In this document: positions 27,832-36,902 of the stretch, one piece after another
Layout: every line of letters begins with the position of its first letter
Position numbering within the stretch: position 1 is the first letter of the stretch
NCBI RefSeq assembly: GCF_004762095.1
Contig: NZ_SIJH01000003.1
Location: forward strand, 124,001 to 188,000
Length of the DNA: 64,000 bases
Source of the DNA: Tabrizicola caldifontis
GTDB lineage: Bacteria; Pseudomonadota; Alphaproteobacteria; Rhodobacterales; Rhodobacteraceae
Reading direction: 5' to 3'
Made by a program: the position numbers and the translations under genes
Notes under the pieces: model-generated
The model's input: the letters and a program-made list of their open reading frames with translations, nothing else
Database searches by the model: none
Told to the model about the DNA's origin: nothing

Positions 27832-28537
27832 TCACCCTGCAATCACCGTGCCGAAATGGAGGGCATCCACTGGCAGGTCAAAACCGCAGTGGAGCGGACC
27901 TTCCGACAAGATGTCCATGCAGATCGGGAAGCCCTCGGCATCGGTCACCTTCCAGACCAGCGCGCCCATGCCGTCGCCGAACGCTCCGACCTCGGCGCGC
28001 GCCTGCCCGGCGAAGGGAATCCGCCAGATATCATGCCTTGGCGGACCGATCCTCACGACGTGCCGGTTAGACCCGCCGATCCTGCCCCGCGTGCCTTCTG
28101 CCAAGGCGCCGCTGATCAGAACCGGCAAGAGGGGGCCATCGCCGGCAAGATCGCAGGCGAAAGTCTCGATGCTGCCCGTCCAGACTCCAGAGATCAATCA
28201 GCGAAAATTCGGCTTTCCAGGGGCGGCTCGCGTCTTGCGCGATCTCGTGCTGCTTTGCGGGTGGCAGTCGGGCAAAGACTGTCTGGGTGCCGTCGGCATC
28301 CTCGGTGGTGCGGTGCCAATCGGGGGCCTCCCGCAAAGCGACGCCCTGCGCAAGGTGGAAGACCGCCACGACTGCAAGCGCGTCATCGGCAGCAAACGCA
28401 TGGGCATGAAGCCGTGTCGCAAGGTCAACCGTCGCCACGGGGCCGGGCATGGCAGGGTCTTCGGCATGTGCCGGGGCAGGCAGCATGATCGGCATGGCTG
28501 CCGGAAGTGCAATGGCCAGCTGCGGGAAATCGGGCAT
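27832..28537 (-). pseudogene. Exported protein paralog 3, broken by a frameshift
   Basis: The N-terminal frame (start 28537) encodes a signal-like MPDFPQLAIALPAAMPIMLP followed by LATRLHAHAFAADDALAVVA, matching the other two paralogs. Between about 28150 and 28200 the frame changes, and the continuation runs ALAEGTRGRIGG, DIWRIPFAGQARAEVGAFGD, CGFDLPVDALHFGTVIAG to a stop at 27832. The C-terminal strand ending NSYY/NSYR in the others is missing, so it is both shifted and shortened. Confidence 0.7.
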
Positions 28538-28668
28538 CGAAACAGACTGCTTGGCAATGACACTGACGGCATGTTGCCGGGATCGGTTTGTCCCGGGTAG
28601 CGGCCGGGCAAGCCTCCTGCCCCTTCCGTCGCAGGGGACTTCGCGCTAGCAGGGCACAGGAGGCGCCC

Positions 28669-29823
28669 ATGCAAAGCAAAGATATCCTCGACCGGCTGAT
28701 CGGCTTCGACACGGTAAGCGCGAAGCCCAACATGGCGCTGATGGGCTATGTGAAGGATCTGCTGGCCGGGGCGGGTGTGCCGGCCGTTCTGATCCCCGAT
28801 GCCTCGGGCGGGAAGGCGAATCTTCATGCCACCGTGGGGCCAGAGGGAATGGGTGGCGTGATGCTGTCGGGTCATACCGACGTGGTCCCGGTCGAGGGTC
28901 AGGCGTGGACGCATCCGCCCTTCGCCCTGACCGAGGCCAACGGCCGGCTTTACGGGCGCGGCACTGCGGACATGAAGGGATTCGTTGCCTGCGCGGTAGA
29001 GGCGATGCTTCTGGCCGCGAAGCGCCCGCTGAAGGTGCCGCTGCATCTGGCCCTGTCATATGACGAGGAAATCGGCTGCATGGGCGTGCGCAGCCTGATC
29101 GACATGCTGGCGGCGGCGCCGGTGAAGCCCCGGTTCTGCATCGTGGGCGAGCCGACGGGGATGCAGGTCGCCACCGGCCACAAGGGCAAGGTCGCCCTGC
29201 GGGCTACTTGCACGGGGCGCGAGGGGCATTCGGCGCTGGCGCCGCTGGCCTTGAACGCGCTGCATCTGGCGGCGGATTTCCTGGGCGCGGTGCGGCGGGT
29301 GCAGGCCGAGGTGGCGGCGACGGGCCTGCGCGATGGCGACTATGACGTGCCCTACACGACCCTGCATGTCGGCAAGATGGCGGGTGGCGTGCAGGTGAAC
29401 ATCGTGCCGAACCAAGCCACACTGGATTTCGAGATCCGGTCTCTGGCGGGCGAGGACGTGGGCGCGCTGATTGCCCGGCTGGAGGCCGAGGCCGAAGCGA
29501 TCGTCGCGCCCCTGCGGGCCGACTTCCCCGAGGCCGCGATCCGGATCGAGCGGCTTTGGGATTACCCCGGCCTCGGCACGCCCTCGGATGCGGCGGTGGT
29601 CAATTTCGTCAAGGGGCTGACCGGGGCGAACGGCACGATCAAGGTGGCCTTCGGCACCGAAGGCGGGCTTTTCGACCAGCGCCTTGGTATCCCCACGGTG
29701 ATCTGCGGGCCCGGCTCGATGGCGCAGGGTCACAAGCCCGACGAATTCGTGACAATGGAACAGCTTGATCGCTGTCGGGCGATGCTGGGCACCCTGATCG
29801 GACGGCTTGAGGCGGGCATCTGA
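28669..29823 (+). CDS. argE: Acetylornithine deacetylase
   Basis: A 384-residue M20-family metalloenzyme that removes acetyl from N-acetylornithine in arginine synthesis. Metal and catalytic motifs: MLSGHTDVVPVEGQAW, YGRGTADMKGF, SYDEEIGCMGV and CIVGEPTG; the lid domain with GREGHSALAPLALNA follows; the C-terminal His in CGPGSMAQGHKPDEFV completes the site. GGAGG precedes the ATG at 28669. Convergent with the adenosine kinase gene, ten bases between stops. Confidence 0.92.
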   Translation: MQSKDILDRLIGFDTVSAKPNMALMGYVKDLLAGAGVPAVLIPDASGGKANLHATVGPEGMGGVMLSGHTDVVPVEGQAWTHPPFALTEANGRLYGRGTADMKGFVACAVEAMLLAAKRPLKVPLHLALSYDEEIGCMGVRSLIDMLAAAPVKPRFCIVGEPTGMQVATGHKGKVALRATCTGREGHSALAPLALNALHLAADFLGAVRRVQAEVAATGLRDGDYDVPYTTLHVGKMAGGVQVNIVPNQATLDFEIRSLAGEDVGALIARLEAEAEAIVAPLRADFPEAAIRIERLWDYPGLGTPSDAAVVNFVKGLTGANGTIKVAFGTEGGLFDQRLGIPTVICGPGSMAQGHKPDEFVTMEQLDRCRAMLGTLIGRLEAGI

Positions 29824-29833
29824 CCCGAAACGG

Positions 29834-30817
29834 TCAGATGAGGCCCTCTTTCCTGAACAGCGCCTTCAGGTCAGTCTCTGGTCGGGCGCCGAAATGGCTG
29901 ATGACCTCGGCGGCGGCGACACAGCCCATCCGGCCGGCCGTGGCCAGCGACTGCCCGGTGGCCAGGCCATAAAGGAAGCCGGCGGCGAACTGGTCGCCCG
30001 CGCCGGTTGCATCGACCGGCACCACGCGGTTGACCGGCACCACGGCTTCCTCATCCCCGCGCACAACGATGACATCGTGGCCGGACCTGGTGCAGACGAC
30101 CAGCCCGGCATCTGCTGCGGCCTGTTCCAGGGCGGTGGACAGATCGGCCTGATACAGCGAACACCATTCGTGTTCGTTGCCGATCACATAATCCAGCGTC
30201 CTGACCAGGCGGCGAAAATCGTCGCGGTGGCGATCGACGCAGAACGGGTCGCTGAGTGCGATGCCGGCCTTGCCGCCGCCAGCGCGGCAAAGCTGCACCG
30301 CGCGTTCGAAGGCCTGCTTTCCCTTGGGCTTGTCATAAAGATAGCCTTCCAGGAACAGGATCTCGGCCCGGCCGGCCACCTCGTCCGACACATCCTCGGG
30401 GCCGAGTTCGGAGGAGATGCCGAGATAGGTGTTCATCGACCGCTCGCCATCGGGGCTGACGAAGATCATGCTGCGCGAAGTGGGCAGTTCGCCCCCTGGC
30501 ACGGGCGGGTTAACGAAATCCGTGCCCTCCTCGGCCATGGTGCGGGCGTAGAAACGGCCCAGGGCATCGTCGTGGACGCGGCCGATGAAGGCGGTGGTCA
30601 GGCCAAGGTTGCCAAGACCGGCCAGCGTGTTGGCCACCGACCCGCCGGGCGCCTGCTGGCGGTTGGTCATCGCGCCGTAAAGAAGTTCGCCCCTCTCGCG
30701 TTCGACCAGCTGCATGATGCCCTTCTGAATGCCCATCAGGTCCAGAAAACTGTCATCTGCAGAACAGAACACATCGACGATGGCGTTGCCGATGCCCACG
30801 ACCTGATAGGTTTTCAT
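29834..30817 (-). CDS. PfkB-family adenosine kinase
   Basis: A 327-residue ribokinase-fold enzyme. N-terminal VVGIGNAIVDVFC, APGGSVANTLAGLGNLGL, the C-terminal anion-hole and catalytic base motif VVPVDATGAGDQFAAGFLYG and the preceding CTRSGHDVIVV are typical of alphaproteobacterial adenosine kinase. It phosphorylates adenosine to AMP in purine salvage. Its ATG overlaps the nth stop (ATGA), so it is translationally coupled to nth. Confidence 0.88.
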   Translation of the reverse strand: MKTYQVVGIGNAIVDVFCSADDSFLDLMGIQKGIMQLVERERGELLYGAMTNRQQAPGGSVANTLAGLGNLGLTTAFIGRVHDDALGRFYARTMAEEGTDFVNPPVPGGELPTSRSMIFVSPDGERSMNTYLGISSELGPEDVSDEVAGRAEILFLEGYLYDKPKGKQAFERAVQLCRAGGGKAGIALSDPFCVDRHRDDFRRLVRTLDYVIGNEHEWCSLYQADLSTALEQAAADAGLVVCTRSGHDVIVVRGDEEAVVPVNRVVPVDATGAGDQFAAGFLYGLATGQSLATAGRMGCVAAAEVISHFGARPETDLKALFRKEGLI

Positions 30818-31458
30818 TCAGTCTTTTCCTCGTATTGGCACCAGTCGCGGATCGGACAGATGCCGCATTTCGGCTTGCGCGCTGTGCAGATATACCGCCC
30901 GTGCAGGATCAGCCAGTGGTGGGCATGGGCCTGGTATTCGACCGGCACGTTGTCCTCGATCGCGCGTTCGACGGCCAATTCATCCTTTCCGGGGCAGATG
31001 CCTGTGCGGTTTCCGACGCGGAAGATATGCGTATCCACGGCCTGAGCGGGGTGGTGGAACCACATGTTCAGCACCACGTTCGCCGTCTTGCGGCCTACAC
31101 CCGGCAATGTGGTCAGCGCCGCGCGCGAGGACGGCACCTCGCCGCCGAAGTTCTCGATCAGCAGGCGGGACAGGCGCATGATGTTCTTCGCCTTGTTCCG
31201 GTAAAGGCCGATCGTCTTGATGTGTTCGATCAGTCCCTCTTCGCCCAGGGCCAGCATCTTTTCCGGTGTGTCGGCGATCTGGAACAGCCGGCGCGTGGCC
31301 TTGTTCACACCCGCATCCGTCGCCTGTGCCGACAGGGCCACGGCGACCAGCAGGGTGAAGGCATTCACATGTTCAAGCTCGCCCCTCGGATGGGGCTCGA
31401 TCTCGGCGAAGCGCGCGAAGATCCGCTTCAGGGTGGCGTAGGGAAGCTGCTGGACCAT
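30814..31458 (-). CDS. nth: Endonuclease III
   Basis: A 214-residue bifunctional DNA glycosylase/AP lyase removing oxidised pyrimidines. The helix-hairpin-helix LPGVGRKTANVVL carries the catalytic Lys, VDTHIFRVGNRTG the catalytic Asp, and the C-terminal CTARKPKCGICPIRDWC gives the C-x6-C-x2-C-x5-C [4Fe-4S] ligand set minus one spacing unit visible at the end of the frame. Overlaps the adenosine kinase start by four bases. Confidence 0.95.
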   Translation of the reverse strand: MVQQLPYATLKRIFARFAEIEPHPRGELEHVNAFTLLVAVALSAQATDAGVNKATRRLFQIADTPEKMLALGEEGLIEHIKTIGLYRNKAKNIMRLSRLLIENFGGEVPSSRAALTTLPGVGRKTANVVLNMWFHHPAQAVDTHIFRVGNRTGICPGKDELAVERAIEDNVPVEYQAHAHHWLILHGRYICTARKPKCGICPIRDWCQYEEKTE

Positions 31459-31625
31459 GCGCCTGTTGCAGCACGAAAGCCGCCCCGCGACAAGCCGCAG
31501 GAATCGGGTCGCGGCGGCGGACAGGGGCGATTACATCGGAATGGCGCGTCGATGACTTCGTCAATCCTTGCCGACCCGGCCAGGAGAAGGCGCCGTCGCC
31601 GGAGGATCCGACCCGAGGAAGCCAC

Positions 31626-32456
31626 ATGACCGACCAGTCCCCCGCCTATCATTACCAGGTGATTGCCCGCGCGCTGCAGATCATTGACGCCGAAGGCCCC
31701 TGCCTGTCGCTGGAGATCCTGGCCGCACGGATGCAGATGAGCCCGTCGCATTTCCAGCGGGTCTTCAGCCAGTGGGTCGGGGTCAGCCCGAAACGATACC
31801 AGCAATACCTGACGCTGGGCCATGCCCGGCGGCTGCTGGCAGAGCGGCGCACGCTGCTGGGCACGGCGCTAGAGACCGGCCTTTCGGGCACCGGGCGGCT
31901 GCACGACCTGTTCCTGACCTGGGAGGCGATGTCGCCCGGCGATTATGCGAAGGGCGGCGAAGGGCTGGAAATTCGCTGGGGCCGGTTCGGCAGCCCCTTC
32001 GGCCCGGCCGTGGTGATGGCGACCGGCAGGGGCATCTGCGGCATGGCCTTTGCTGATGAAGGGGGCGAAGAGGCAGCGCTGAAGGATCTGGCCGTTCGCT
32101 GGCCTCGTGCCACATTCATCGAGGATCCGGCCGCGCTGGGCTCCTTGGTCGAGGGTGCGTTCGGGGCCCGTGCAACCGCGCTGCACCTGATCGGCGCGCC
32201 CTTCCAGATCAAGGTCTGGGAGGCGCTTCTGGCAATCCCGACAGGCCATGTGACCACTTATGCCGACATCGCAGGCGCGATCGGCCACCCTTCGTCCTAC
32301 CGGGCCGTCGGCACGGCGGTCGGGCGCAACCCGATCTCGTTCCTGATCCCCTGCCATCGTGCGCTGCGGCGCGATGGCGGCCTTGGCGGATATCACTGGG
32401 GTCTGCCGCGCAAGCGCGCCATGCTGGCCTGGGAATCGGCACGCACGGGACTTTGA
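31626..32456 (+). CDS. AraC-HTH / O6-alkylguanine-DNA methyltransferase fusion (Ada-like)
   Basis: A 276-residue protein with an N-terminal AraC-type helix-turn-helix (LSLEILAARMQMSPSHFQRV, FSQWVGVSPKRYQQ) and a C-terminal methyltransferase domain with the acceptor Cys in FLIPCHRALR and FQIKVWEALLAIPTGHVTTY, ADIA. Unlike E. coli Ada it lacks the N-terminal Zn-binding methyl-phosphotriester domain, so it probably repairs O6-methylguanine and may regulate, but cannot be activated in the Ada way. Divergent from nth with a 167-base gap. Confidence 0.9.
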   Translation: MTDQSPAYHYQVIARALQIIDAEGPCLSLEILAARMQMSPSHFQRVFSQWVGVSPKRYQQYLTLGHARRLLAERRTLLGTALETGLSGTGRLHDLFLTWEAMSPGDYAKGGEGLEIRWGRFGSPFGPAVVMATGRGICGMAFADEGGEEAALKDLAVRWPRATFIEDPAALGSLVEGAFGARATALHLIGAPFQIKVWEALLAIPTGHVTTYADIAGAIGHPSSYRAVGTAVGRNPISFLIPCHRALRRDGGLGGYHWGLPRKRAMLAWESARTGL

Positions 32457-32558
32457 TGGGCAAAACCCTGCCGAGCGGACGCAGGACTGTAAGTCTTCGC
32501 CGCAGGCTGATATAAGATCGCCTGAGCCCTGACCGGGCCTAGTAACGAGGCAGAGCAC

Positions 32559-33215
32559 ATGATGACGAAAACCCCACTGATCCTGGCCGTCGCCAGCACC
32601 TTGGCCCTGACGGCCTGCGTGGACCCGAACGCCTATCCTGATGACCCGAACGCCCGCCAGCGGCAGGGTGCGATCATCGGCGGTGTTACCGGCGCGATTG
32701 CAGGCGCGGCGGTTTCCTCGGACAGCGACCGTCTGAAGGGCGCGATCGTCGGTGGCGTGCTGGGCGCAGGCACCGGCGCGATCATTGGGGCCGACCTTGA
32801 CCGTCAGGCCGCCGAGCTGCGCAGTTCGCTGAACTCGAACATTTCGGTGACCAACACGGGCGAATACCTGATCGTCAACATGCCGCAGGATCTGCTGTTC
32901 GCTGTGGACAGCGCCGCCGTGCGCCCCGACCTGCGCCGCGACCTGCAGGCCGTGTCGTCCAGCCTGCTGAAATACCCCAACAGCCGGATCGAGGTGATCG
33001 GCCATACCGACAACACCGGCGCCGCCGCCTACAACCAGGATCTTTCGCAGCGCCGTGCCGTCGCCGTGGCGAATATCCTGCGCGAGAACGGCGTTCCCGC
33101 ATCGCGGATCGTTGCCATCGGCCGTGGCGAGGACCAGCCCATCGCCTCGAACCTGACACCGGAAGGCCGCGCCAAGAACCGCCGGGTCGAAATCATCATC
33201 CGCCCGACGCGCTGA
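32559..33215 (+). CDS. OmpA-family lipoprotein
   Basis: A 218-residue protein with a lipoprotein signal (LAVASTLALTAC, lipobox LTAC), a glycine-zipper region (AIIGGVTGAIAGAAVSSDSD and GAIVGGVLGAGTGAIIGA) and a C-terminal OmpA peptidoglycan-binding domain: FAVDSAAVRPDLRRDLQAV, VIGHTDNTGAAAYNQDLSQR, RIVAIGRGEDQPIA, NRRVEIIIRP. It probably tethers the outer membrane to peptidoglycan. The start (ATGATG) has GAGG upstream, and a strong terminator follows. Confidence 0.93.
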   Translation: MMTKTPLILAVASTLALTACVDPNAYPDDPNARQRQGAIIGGVTGAIAGAAVSSDSDRLKGAIVGGVLGAGTGAIIGADLDRQAAELRSSLNSNISVTNTGEYLIVNMPQDLLFAVDSAAVRPDLRRDLQAVSSSLLKYPNSRIEVIGHTDNTGAAAYNQDLSQRRAVAVANILRENGVPASRIVAIGRGEDQPIASNLTPEGRAKNRRVEIIIRPTR

Positions 33216-33237
33216 GAACGTCAGCCGCAAGGAACAG

Positions 33238-33264
33238 GGGCCGGATCGTCTCCGGCCCTTTTTT
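33238..33264 (+). terminator. Rho-independent terminator after OmpA lipoprotein gene
   Basis: An 8-bp stem GGGCCGGA / TCCGGCCC with a TCGTC loop followed by six T residues, 22 bases after the stop codon. This is the clearest intrinsic terminator in the window. Confidence 0.9.
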
Positions 33265-33281
33265 CGTTGCGCGGCACAGGC

Positions 33282-33304
33282 ATTGGTCATAATTTCCGAC
33301 CAAT
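33282..33304. promoter_or_regulatory. Palindromic operator before the PdhR-like gene
   Basis: ATTGGTC-N9-GACCAAT, 14 bases upstream of the regulator's ATG. PdhR-type GntR regulators recognise ATTGGT...ACCAAT half sites, so autoregulation is likely; the spacer here is longer than in the E. coli PdhR site. Confidence 0.6.
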
Positions 33305-33318
33305 TGACGGATCGGAAA

Positions 33319-34086
33319 ATGCCGTTTCAGAAGGTAACACCCGAAAAGCTGTCGCAATCTGTCGTCCGGCAGATCGAGCAGCTGATCCTTCGCGGTATCC
33401 TTCGACCGGGGGAACGCCTTCCTTCGGAACGCGATCTGGCCGAAAAGCTGGATGTATCCCGCCCCTCGTTGCGCGATGCCATCAGCGAACTGGCAGAACG
33501 GGGCCTGTTGGTCAGCCGCGCGGGCTCTGGCGTCTTCGTGGCCGAGGTATTGGGTTCGGCCTTTTCCCCGGCGCTGATCCAGCTGTTTGCCACGCATGAC
33601 GAGGCGGTCTTCGACTATATCGCCTTCCGTCGCGACATGGAGGGTCTTGCCGCCGAACGTGCCGCGCGTCTGGGGTCCGAAACCGACCTGCGGCTGATCG
33701 ACACGATCTTTCGCAAGATGGAGGCCGCGCATCAGAAGCGCGACCCTTCGGACGAGGCGCAGCTGGACGCCGAATTTCACATGTCGATCATTGAGGCCAG
33801 CCACAACGTCATCATGCTGCACATGTTGCGGTCGATGTTCGATCTGCTGCGGCAGGGGGTGTTCTATAACCGTCAGGTGATGTTCCGGAATCGGATGACG
33901 CGCGGCCAGCTTCTGGACCAGCACCGAGCGATGAACACGGCGATCCAGGCCCGCGATCCGGTGGCTGCGCGGGCTGCGGTCGAGGCGCATCTCAGCTTTG
34001 TCGAACAGGCCTATGTCAATCAGATGCGCGCGGAAAAGCACGAAACCATCGCGCGTCAGCGGCTGGAACACGAAGCAAGCCGGTAA
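33319..34086 (+). CDS. GntR/FadR-family regulator, PdhR-like
   Basis: A 255-residue protein from ATG 33319. The winged helix has LRPGERLPSERDLAEKLDVS, RPSLRDAISELAERGLLVSR; the FCD ligand-binding domain has AEFHMSIIEASHNVIMLHML and the metal-binding His residues (EFH, DQHRAMNTAI, EAHLSFV). Similarity along the whole length is to PdhR (pyruvate-sensing repressor), including the EASHN...LLHLLR block. The target regulon is unknown; no pyruvate dehydrogenase genes are nearby. The palindrome at 33282-33304 suggests self-repression. Confidence 0.88.
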   Translation: MPFQKVTPEKLSQSVVRQIEQLILRGILRPGERLPSERDLAEKLDVSRPSLRDAISELAERGLLVSRAGSGVFVAEVLGSAFSPALIQLFATHDEAVFDYIAFRRDMEGLAAERAARLGSETDLRLIDTIFRKMEAAHQKRDPSDEAQLDAEFHMSIIEASHNVIMLHMLRSMFDLLRQGVFYNRQVMFRNRMTRGQLLDQHRAMNTAIQARDPVAARAAVEAHLSFVEQAYVNQMRAEKHETIARQRLEHEASR

Positions 34087-34137
34087 CGGGCTTTTTCTGG
34101 CCGTTCGGGGCTTGCGGGGGGATCCGAAGAAAGGCAG

Positions 34138-34165
34138 AACCGGCGGCCGTTCCGGGCCGCCGGTT
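34138..34165 (-). terminator. Terminator of the F0 ATP synthase operon (and of the GntR gene)
   Basis: A perfect 11-bp stem AACCGGCGGCC / GGCCGCCGGTT with a 6-base loop, between the convergent ends of the regulator and atpF. On the minus strand it is followed by TCTGCCTTTCTTC. It can serve both directions. Confidence 0.75.
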
Positions 34166-34188
34166 CCTGATTTCGGTGGACTTTCCGA

Positions 34189-34743
34189 TCAGTGCAGCCG
34201 CGCCGCGACCTGATCGATGGCCTCGTCGATCGACTTTGCCGCAGCATCCGCCGTCATCTGGCTGGCAAGCACGTCGCCAGCCGCAGCGACCGCCACGGAA
34301 ATCGCCTGCTCGCGGACCTGACGGATCGCTGCCGCTTCCGCCGAGGCGATCTGTTCCGTCGCGGCGGCCATGCGCCGCGCAATCGATCGCTGAAGTTCGG
34401 CCTTTGCCTGTTCGGCCGCGGCCAAGGCTTCGTCGCGGGCCGAGGTCACGATCCGTTCGGCCTGTTCCTGCACTTCCTTCTGGCGGCGCTCGTAGGTCGC
34501 AAGGACTGACTTGGCCTCTTCGCGCAAGGCACGCGCCTCGTCGAGTTCGGCCTTGATGGCTGCGGCACGCGCATCAAGCATGCCGGTCAGCTTGGCCGGA
34601 ACCTTCAGATAGACCAGCAGACCCACGAAGGCCAGAAAGCCAAGCAGCACCACGAAATCGGTGTTCTGCAGCGAAAAGAACGGGCCCGAGGCCGCCAGCG
34701 CGGGGCTGGCCAGAAGCGACAGAAGGAGGGAAAGGCGTGTCAT
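34189..34743 (-). CDS. atpF: F0F1 ATP synthase subunit b
   Basis: A 184-residue protein with one N-terminal membrane segment (NTDFVVLLGFLAFVGLLVYL) after a short leader, then a long charged coiled coil (LDEARALREEAKSVLATYER, RQKEVQEQAERIV). It forms the peripheral stalk of ATP synthase with b'. It is the last gene of the minus-strand F0 operon, starting four bases after the b' stop. Confidence 0.95.
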   Translation of the reverse strand: MTRLSLLLSLLASPALAASGPFFSLQNTDFVVLLGFLAFVGLLVYLKVPAKLTGMLDARAAAIKAELDEARALREEAKSVLATYERRQKEVQEQAERIVTSARDEALAAAEQAKAELQRSIARRMAAATEQIASAEAAAIRQVREQAISVAVAAAGDVLASQMTADAAAKSIDEAIDQVAARLH

Positions 34744-34747
34744 CGTC

Positions 34748-35272
34748 TTATCCTTTCAGCCGCGCGGCCACGGCCTCGCTTACGGTCCTGGCATCTGCGG
34801 TCCCGCCAAGCGCGGCCACGAGTTCGGCCGCCGTATCGCGGGCCACTTCGGCAACCGCAGCGGCGGCACCGTCACGGATCGCAGCGATCGTCTTTTCCGA
34901 CTCGGCCGTCTTCGCGGCAATCTCGGCATCGGCCCTGGCGGTTGCGGCGTCCAGATCCTTCTGGATCTCGGCCTTCGCCTGGGCGATGATCTTGGCCGCC
35001 TCGGCACGGGCATTGGCCAGCGCCTCGTTATAGGCCTTTTCGGCTGCCACTGCCTTCTGCTTCAGCTCTTCGGCTGCGGCAAGGTCGTTGGTGATCGTGC
35101 TCTTCCGGTCGGCCAGCACTGCGCCGATGCGGGGCAGGGCTACGCGCGAAAGAATGAGATAGATCACGACCAGCGTGACCAGAAGCCAGAAGATCTGGTT
35201 CGGCCAGGTAGAGAAGTCGAGCTGGGGCATCCCAGCCGCCTGTCCCGCCCCGCCATGTGCTTCGGTTGCCAT
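34748..35272 (-). CDS. atpG: F0F1 ATP synthase subunit b'
   Basis: A 174-residue protein with a short polar N-terminus ([20 protein letters not shown]), one membrane helix ([17 protein letters not shown]) and a coiled-coil stalk rich in Ala/Glu/Lys. It is the second, divergent b subunit that alphaproteobacteria and cyanobacteria use as a b/b' heterodimer. It sits between atpE and atpF. Confidence 0.94.
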   Translation of the reverse strand: MATEAHGGAGQAAGMPQLDFSTWPNQIFWLLVTLVVIYLILSRVALPRIGAVLADRKSTITNDLAAAEELKQKAVAAEKAYNEALANARAEAAKIIAQAKAEIQKDLDAATARADAEIAAKTAESEKTIAAIRDGAAAAVAEVARDTAAELVAALGGTADARTVSEAVAARLKG

Positions 35273-35340
35273 GTCGTCTCTCCCAAATCCTTGGAACCAG
35301 GGCCAGGCGCCAGCCTGGCCCGGACATCAGGTTCGAAAGA

Positions 35341-35577
35341 TCAGACGGCGAACATCAGCAGAAGAGCGATCAGGAACGAGAAGATCCCGAGAGCTTCCGC
35401 AAAGGCGATGCCGACGAAGAGGTTGGCCATCTGGCCGGGGGCGGCCGACGGGTTGCGCAGCGCGCCGGCCAGGAAGTTGCCGGCGATGTGGCCCACGCCG
35501 ATACCGGCGCCGCCGAGGCCGATGGTGGCCAGACCGGCACCGATGTATTTGCCGAGCAGAGCGAGTTCGCCTTCCAT
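35341..35577 (-). CDS. atpE: F0F1 ATP synthase subunit c
   Basis: A 78-residue hairpin of two membrane helices. The first is glycine-rich ([20 protein letters not shown]), the polar loop carries [10 protein letters not shown], and the second holds the proton-binding Glu in [20 protein letters not shown]. Start MEGELALL at 35577 with AGGAGAG upstream; longer upstream frames lack a site. It forms the rotor ring. Confidence 0.97.
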   Translation of the reverse strand: MEGELALLGKYIGAGLATIGLGGAGIGVGHIAGNFLAGALRNPSAAPGQMANLFVGIAFAEALGIFSFLIALLLMFAV

Positions 35578-35623
35578 GATGTCTCTCCTATGGATGGAAT
35601 GCTGTTGATTGGTTGTCCAGACC

Positions 35624-36379
35624 CTAGTGGTGGGCGTCGCCAACGGCGTCGCGCAGATACACGCAGGTCAGAATGGTGAAGACATAGGCCTGAACGCTGG
35701 CAACCAGCAGTTCCAGCCCGTAGATCGCCACGATGGCGGCAATCGGCACGACCGAGGCGATCCCCATGGCGCCGGCGAAGCCGGCAAACACCTTGATCAC
35801 GGCATGGCCAGCCATCAGGTTGCCGCCAAGACGGATCGAATGGCTGAGCGGACGCACGAAGTAGGAGATCAGTTCGATCACGGCCAGGATCGGCCGCAGC
35901 ACCAGCGGCGCCGACGAGACCCAGAACATCGCAAGGAAACCGATCCCCTTCCGGTAGAAGCCCACCAGCGTGACCGTCAGGAAGACCAGCAGCGCCAGCA
36001 CCGCCGTCACCGCAATGTGCGAGGTGGTGGTGAAAGACATCGGGATCAGACCCAGGATGTTCGACAGGAAGACGAACATGAACAACGTCATGATGTAGGG
36101 GAAGAATTTCAGCCCCTCGTGGCCAGCCACGTCCTCGACCATCTTGTGAATGAAGCCGTAGAACAGTTCGGCCACCGACTGCCCGCGCGACGGCACGATG
36201 GCCCTGCGACGGGTGGACAGGACCAGAAGCGCCGTCATCGCCAGGATCGCGATCGCCATCCAGAGCGTGACATTGGTCGGTGTGTACCATTCGATCGGGC
36301 CATCGCCGAACAGCGGCTTGACGATGAACTGATCCATCGGGTGGATCTGCAACCCGCCGCCGTGCTCTTCCGTCGCCAT
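35624..36379 (-). CDS. atpB: F0F1 ATP synthase subunit a
   Basis: A 251-residue membrane protein with six hydrophobic segments. The essential Arg is in the helix [20 protein letters not shown], and the N-terminal [13 protein letters not shown] is conserved. It forms the two proton half-channels against the c ring. Two bases separate it from the atpI stop, so they are coupled. Confidence 0.97.
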   Translation of the reverse strand: MATEEHGGGLQIHPMDQFIVKPLFGDGPIEWYTPTNVTLWMAIAILAMTALLVLSTRRRAIVPSRGQSVAELFYGFIHKMVEDVAGHEGLKFFPYIMTLFMFVFLSNILGLIPMSFTTTSHIAVTAVLALLVFLTVTLVGFYRKGIGFLAMFWVSSAPLVLRPILAVIELISYFVRPLSHSIRLGGNLMAGHAVIKVFAGFAGAMGIASVVPIAAIVAIYGLELLVASVQAYVFTILTCVYLRDAVGDAHH

Positions 36380-36381
36380 CC

Positions 36382-36711
36382 TCAGCTTCCTTCGTCCCTC
36401 GCGGCAGCGGCCGCGCTTTTCCGTCCCAATTCCTTTGCCGTGCCCAGCATCGTGCGGATGCCGGCGGCGAAGCCGAAGAGCGAGAAGACGATCAGGAAGA
36501 TGGGCAGCGTGCCGGCCAGCACGTCGATCCCGTAACCGATGGCAGACCCCAGCACGATGCCGGTCGCCAGCTCGATCACCATCCTCCAGGCCACCTCGCC
36601 CTGCGAGAAACCCTTTGCCGTGGCAGAGTCCTCTGCCTTCGGCGCCCCCTTCACCTGTTCAAGCCGCGCCTCCAGCGCACGCAGCCGGTCGGGATCGGGA
36701 TCGGACGCCAT
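36382..36711 (-). CDS. atpI: ATP synthase assembly protein AtpI-like
   Basis: A 109-residue protein with two membrane helices ([20 protein letters not shown] and [20 protein letters not shown]). This layout, the GYGID...LP-F motif and the first place in the F0 operon identify the AtpI family, which helps assembly of the c ring and possibly Mg2+ uptake. The promoter should lie in the 190 bases shared with the divergent ArsR gene. Confidence 0.9.
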   Translation of the reverse strand: MASDPDPDRLRALEARLEQVKGAPKAEDSATAKGFSQGEVAWRMVIELATGIVLGSAIGYGIDVLAGTLPIFLIVFSLFGFAAGIRTMLGTAKELGRKSAAAAARDEGS

Positions 36712-36902
36712 GACAAGACCCCTATACAGTCGGGCGGAACCTACGGATCGGGCGCGAGAGAGTCAAGCCGTAGGCATTTCTTGCAAGCTATTTACTAATA
36801 TGGTTTTTCTGCGCGCTTCTGGCAGGTGGCGCGTGCTGAGCACCCGCAGACATATTCAACCCCGCGGTTGACGATTGCCGCCATGCGCGGGATAAGCGGC
36901 CC

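Noticed and set aside
29807-31045. Plus-strand frame of 412 codons over adenosine kinase and nth
   Set aside because: Antisense shadow; both minus-strand genes have complete catalytic motifs.
35341-35643. Longer atpE start at 35643
   Set aside because: The added residues are polar and unlike subunit c; ATG 35577 has a strong ribosome site.
36712-36902. Small RNA gene between atpI and the ArsR gene
   Set aside because: No stable hairpin with T run and no promoter-like boxes visible; the space is explained by two divergent promoters.
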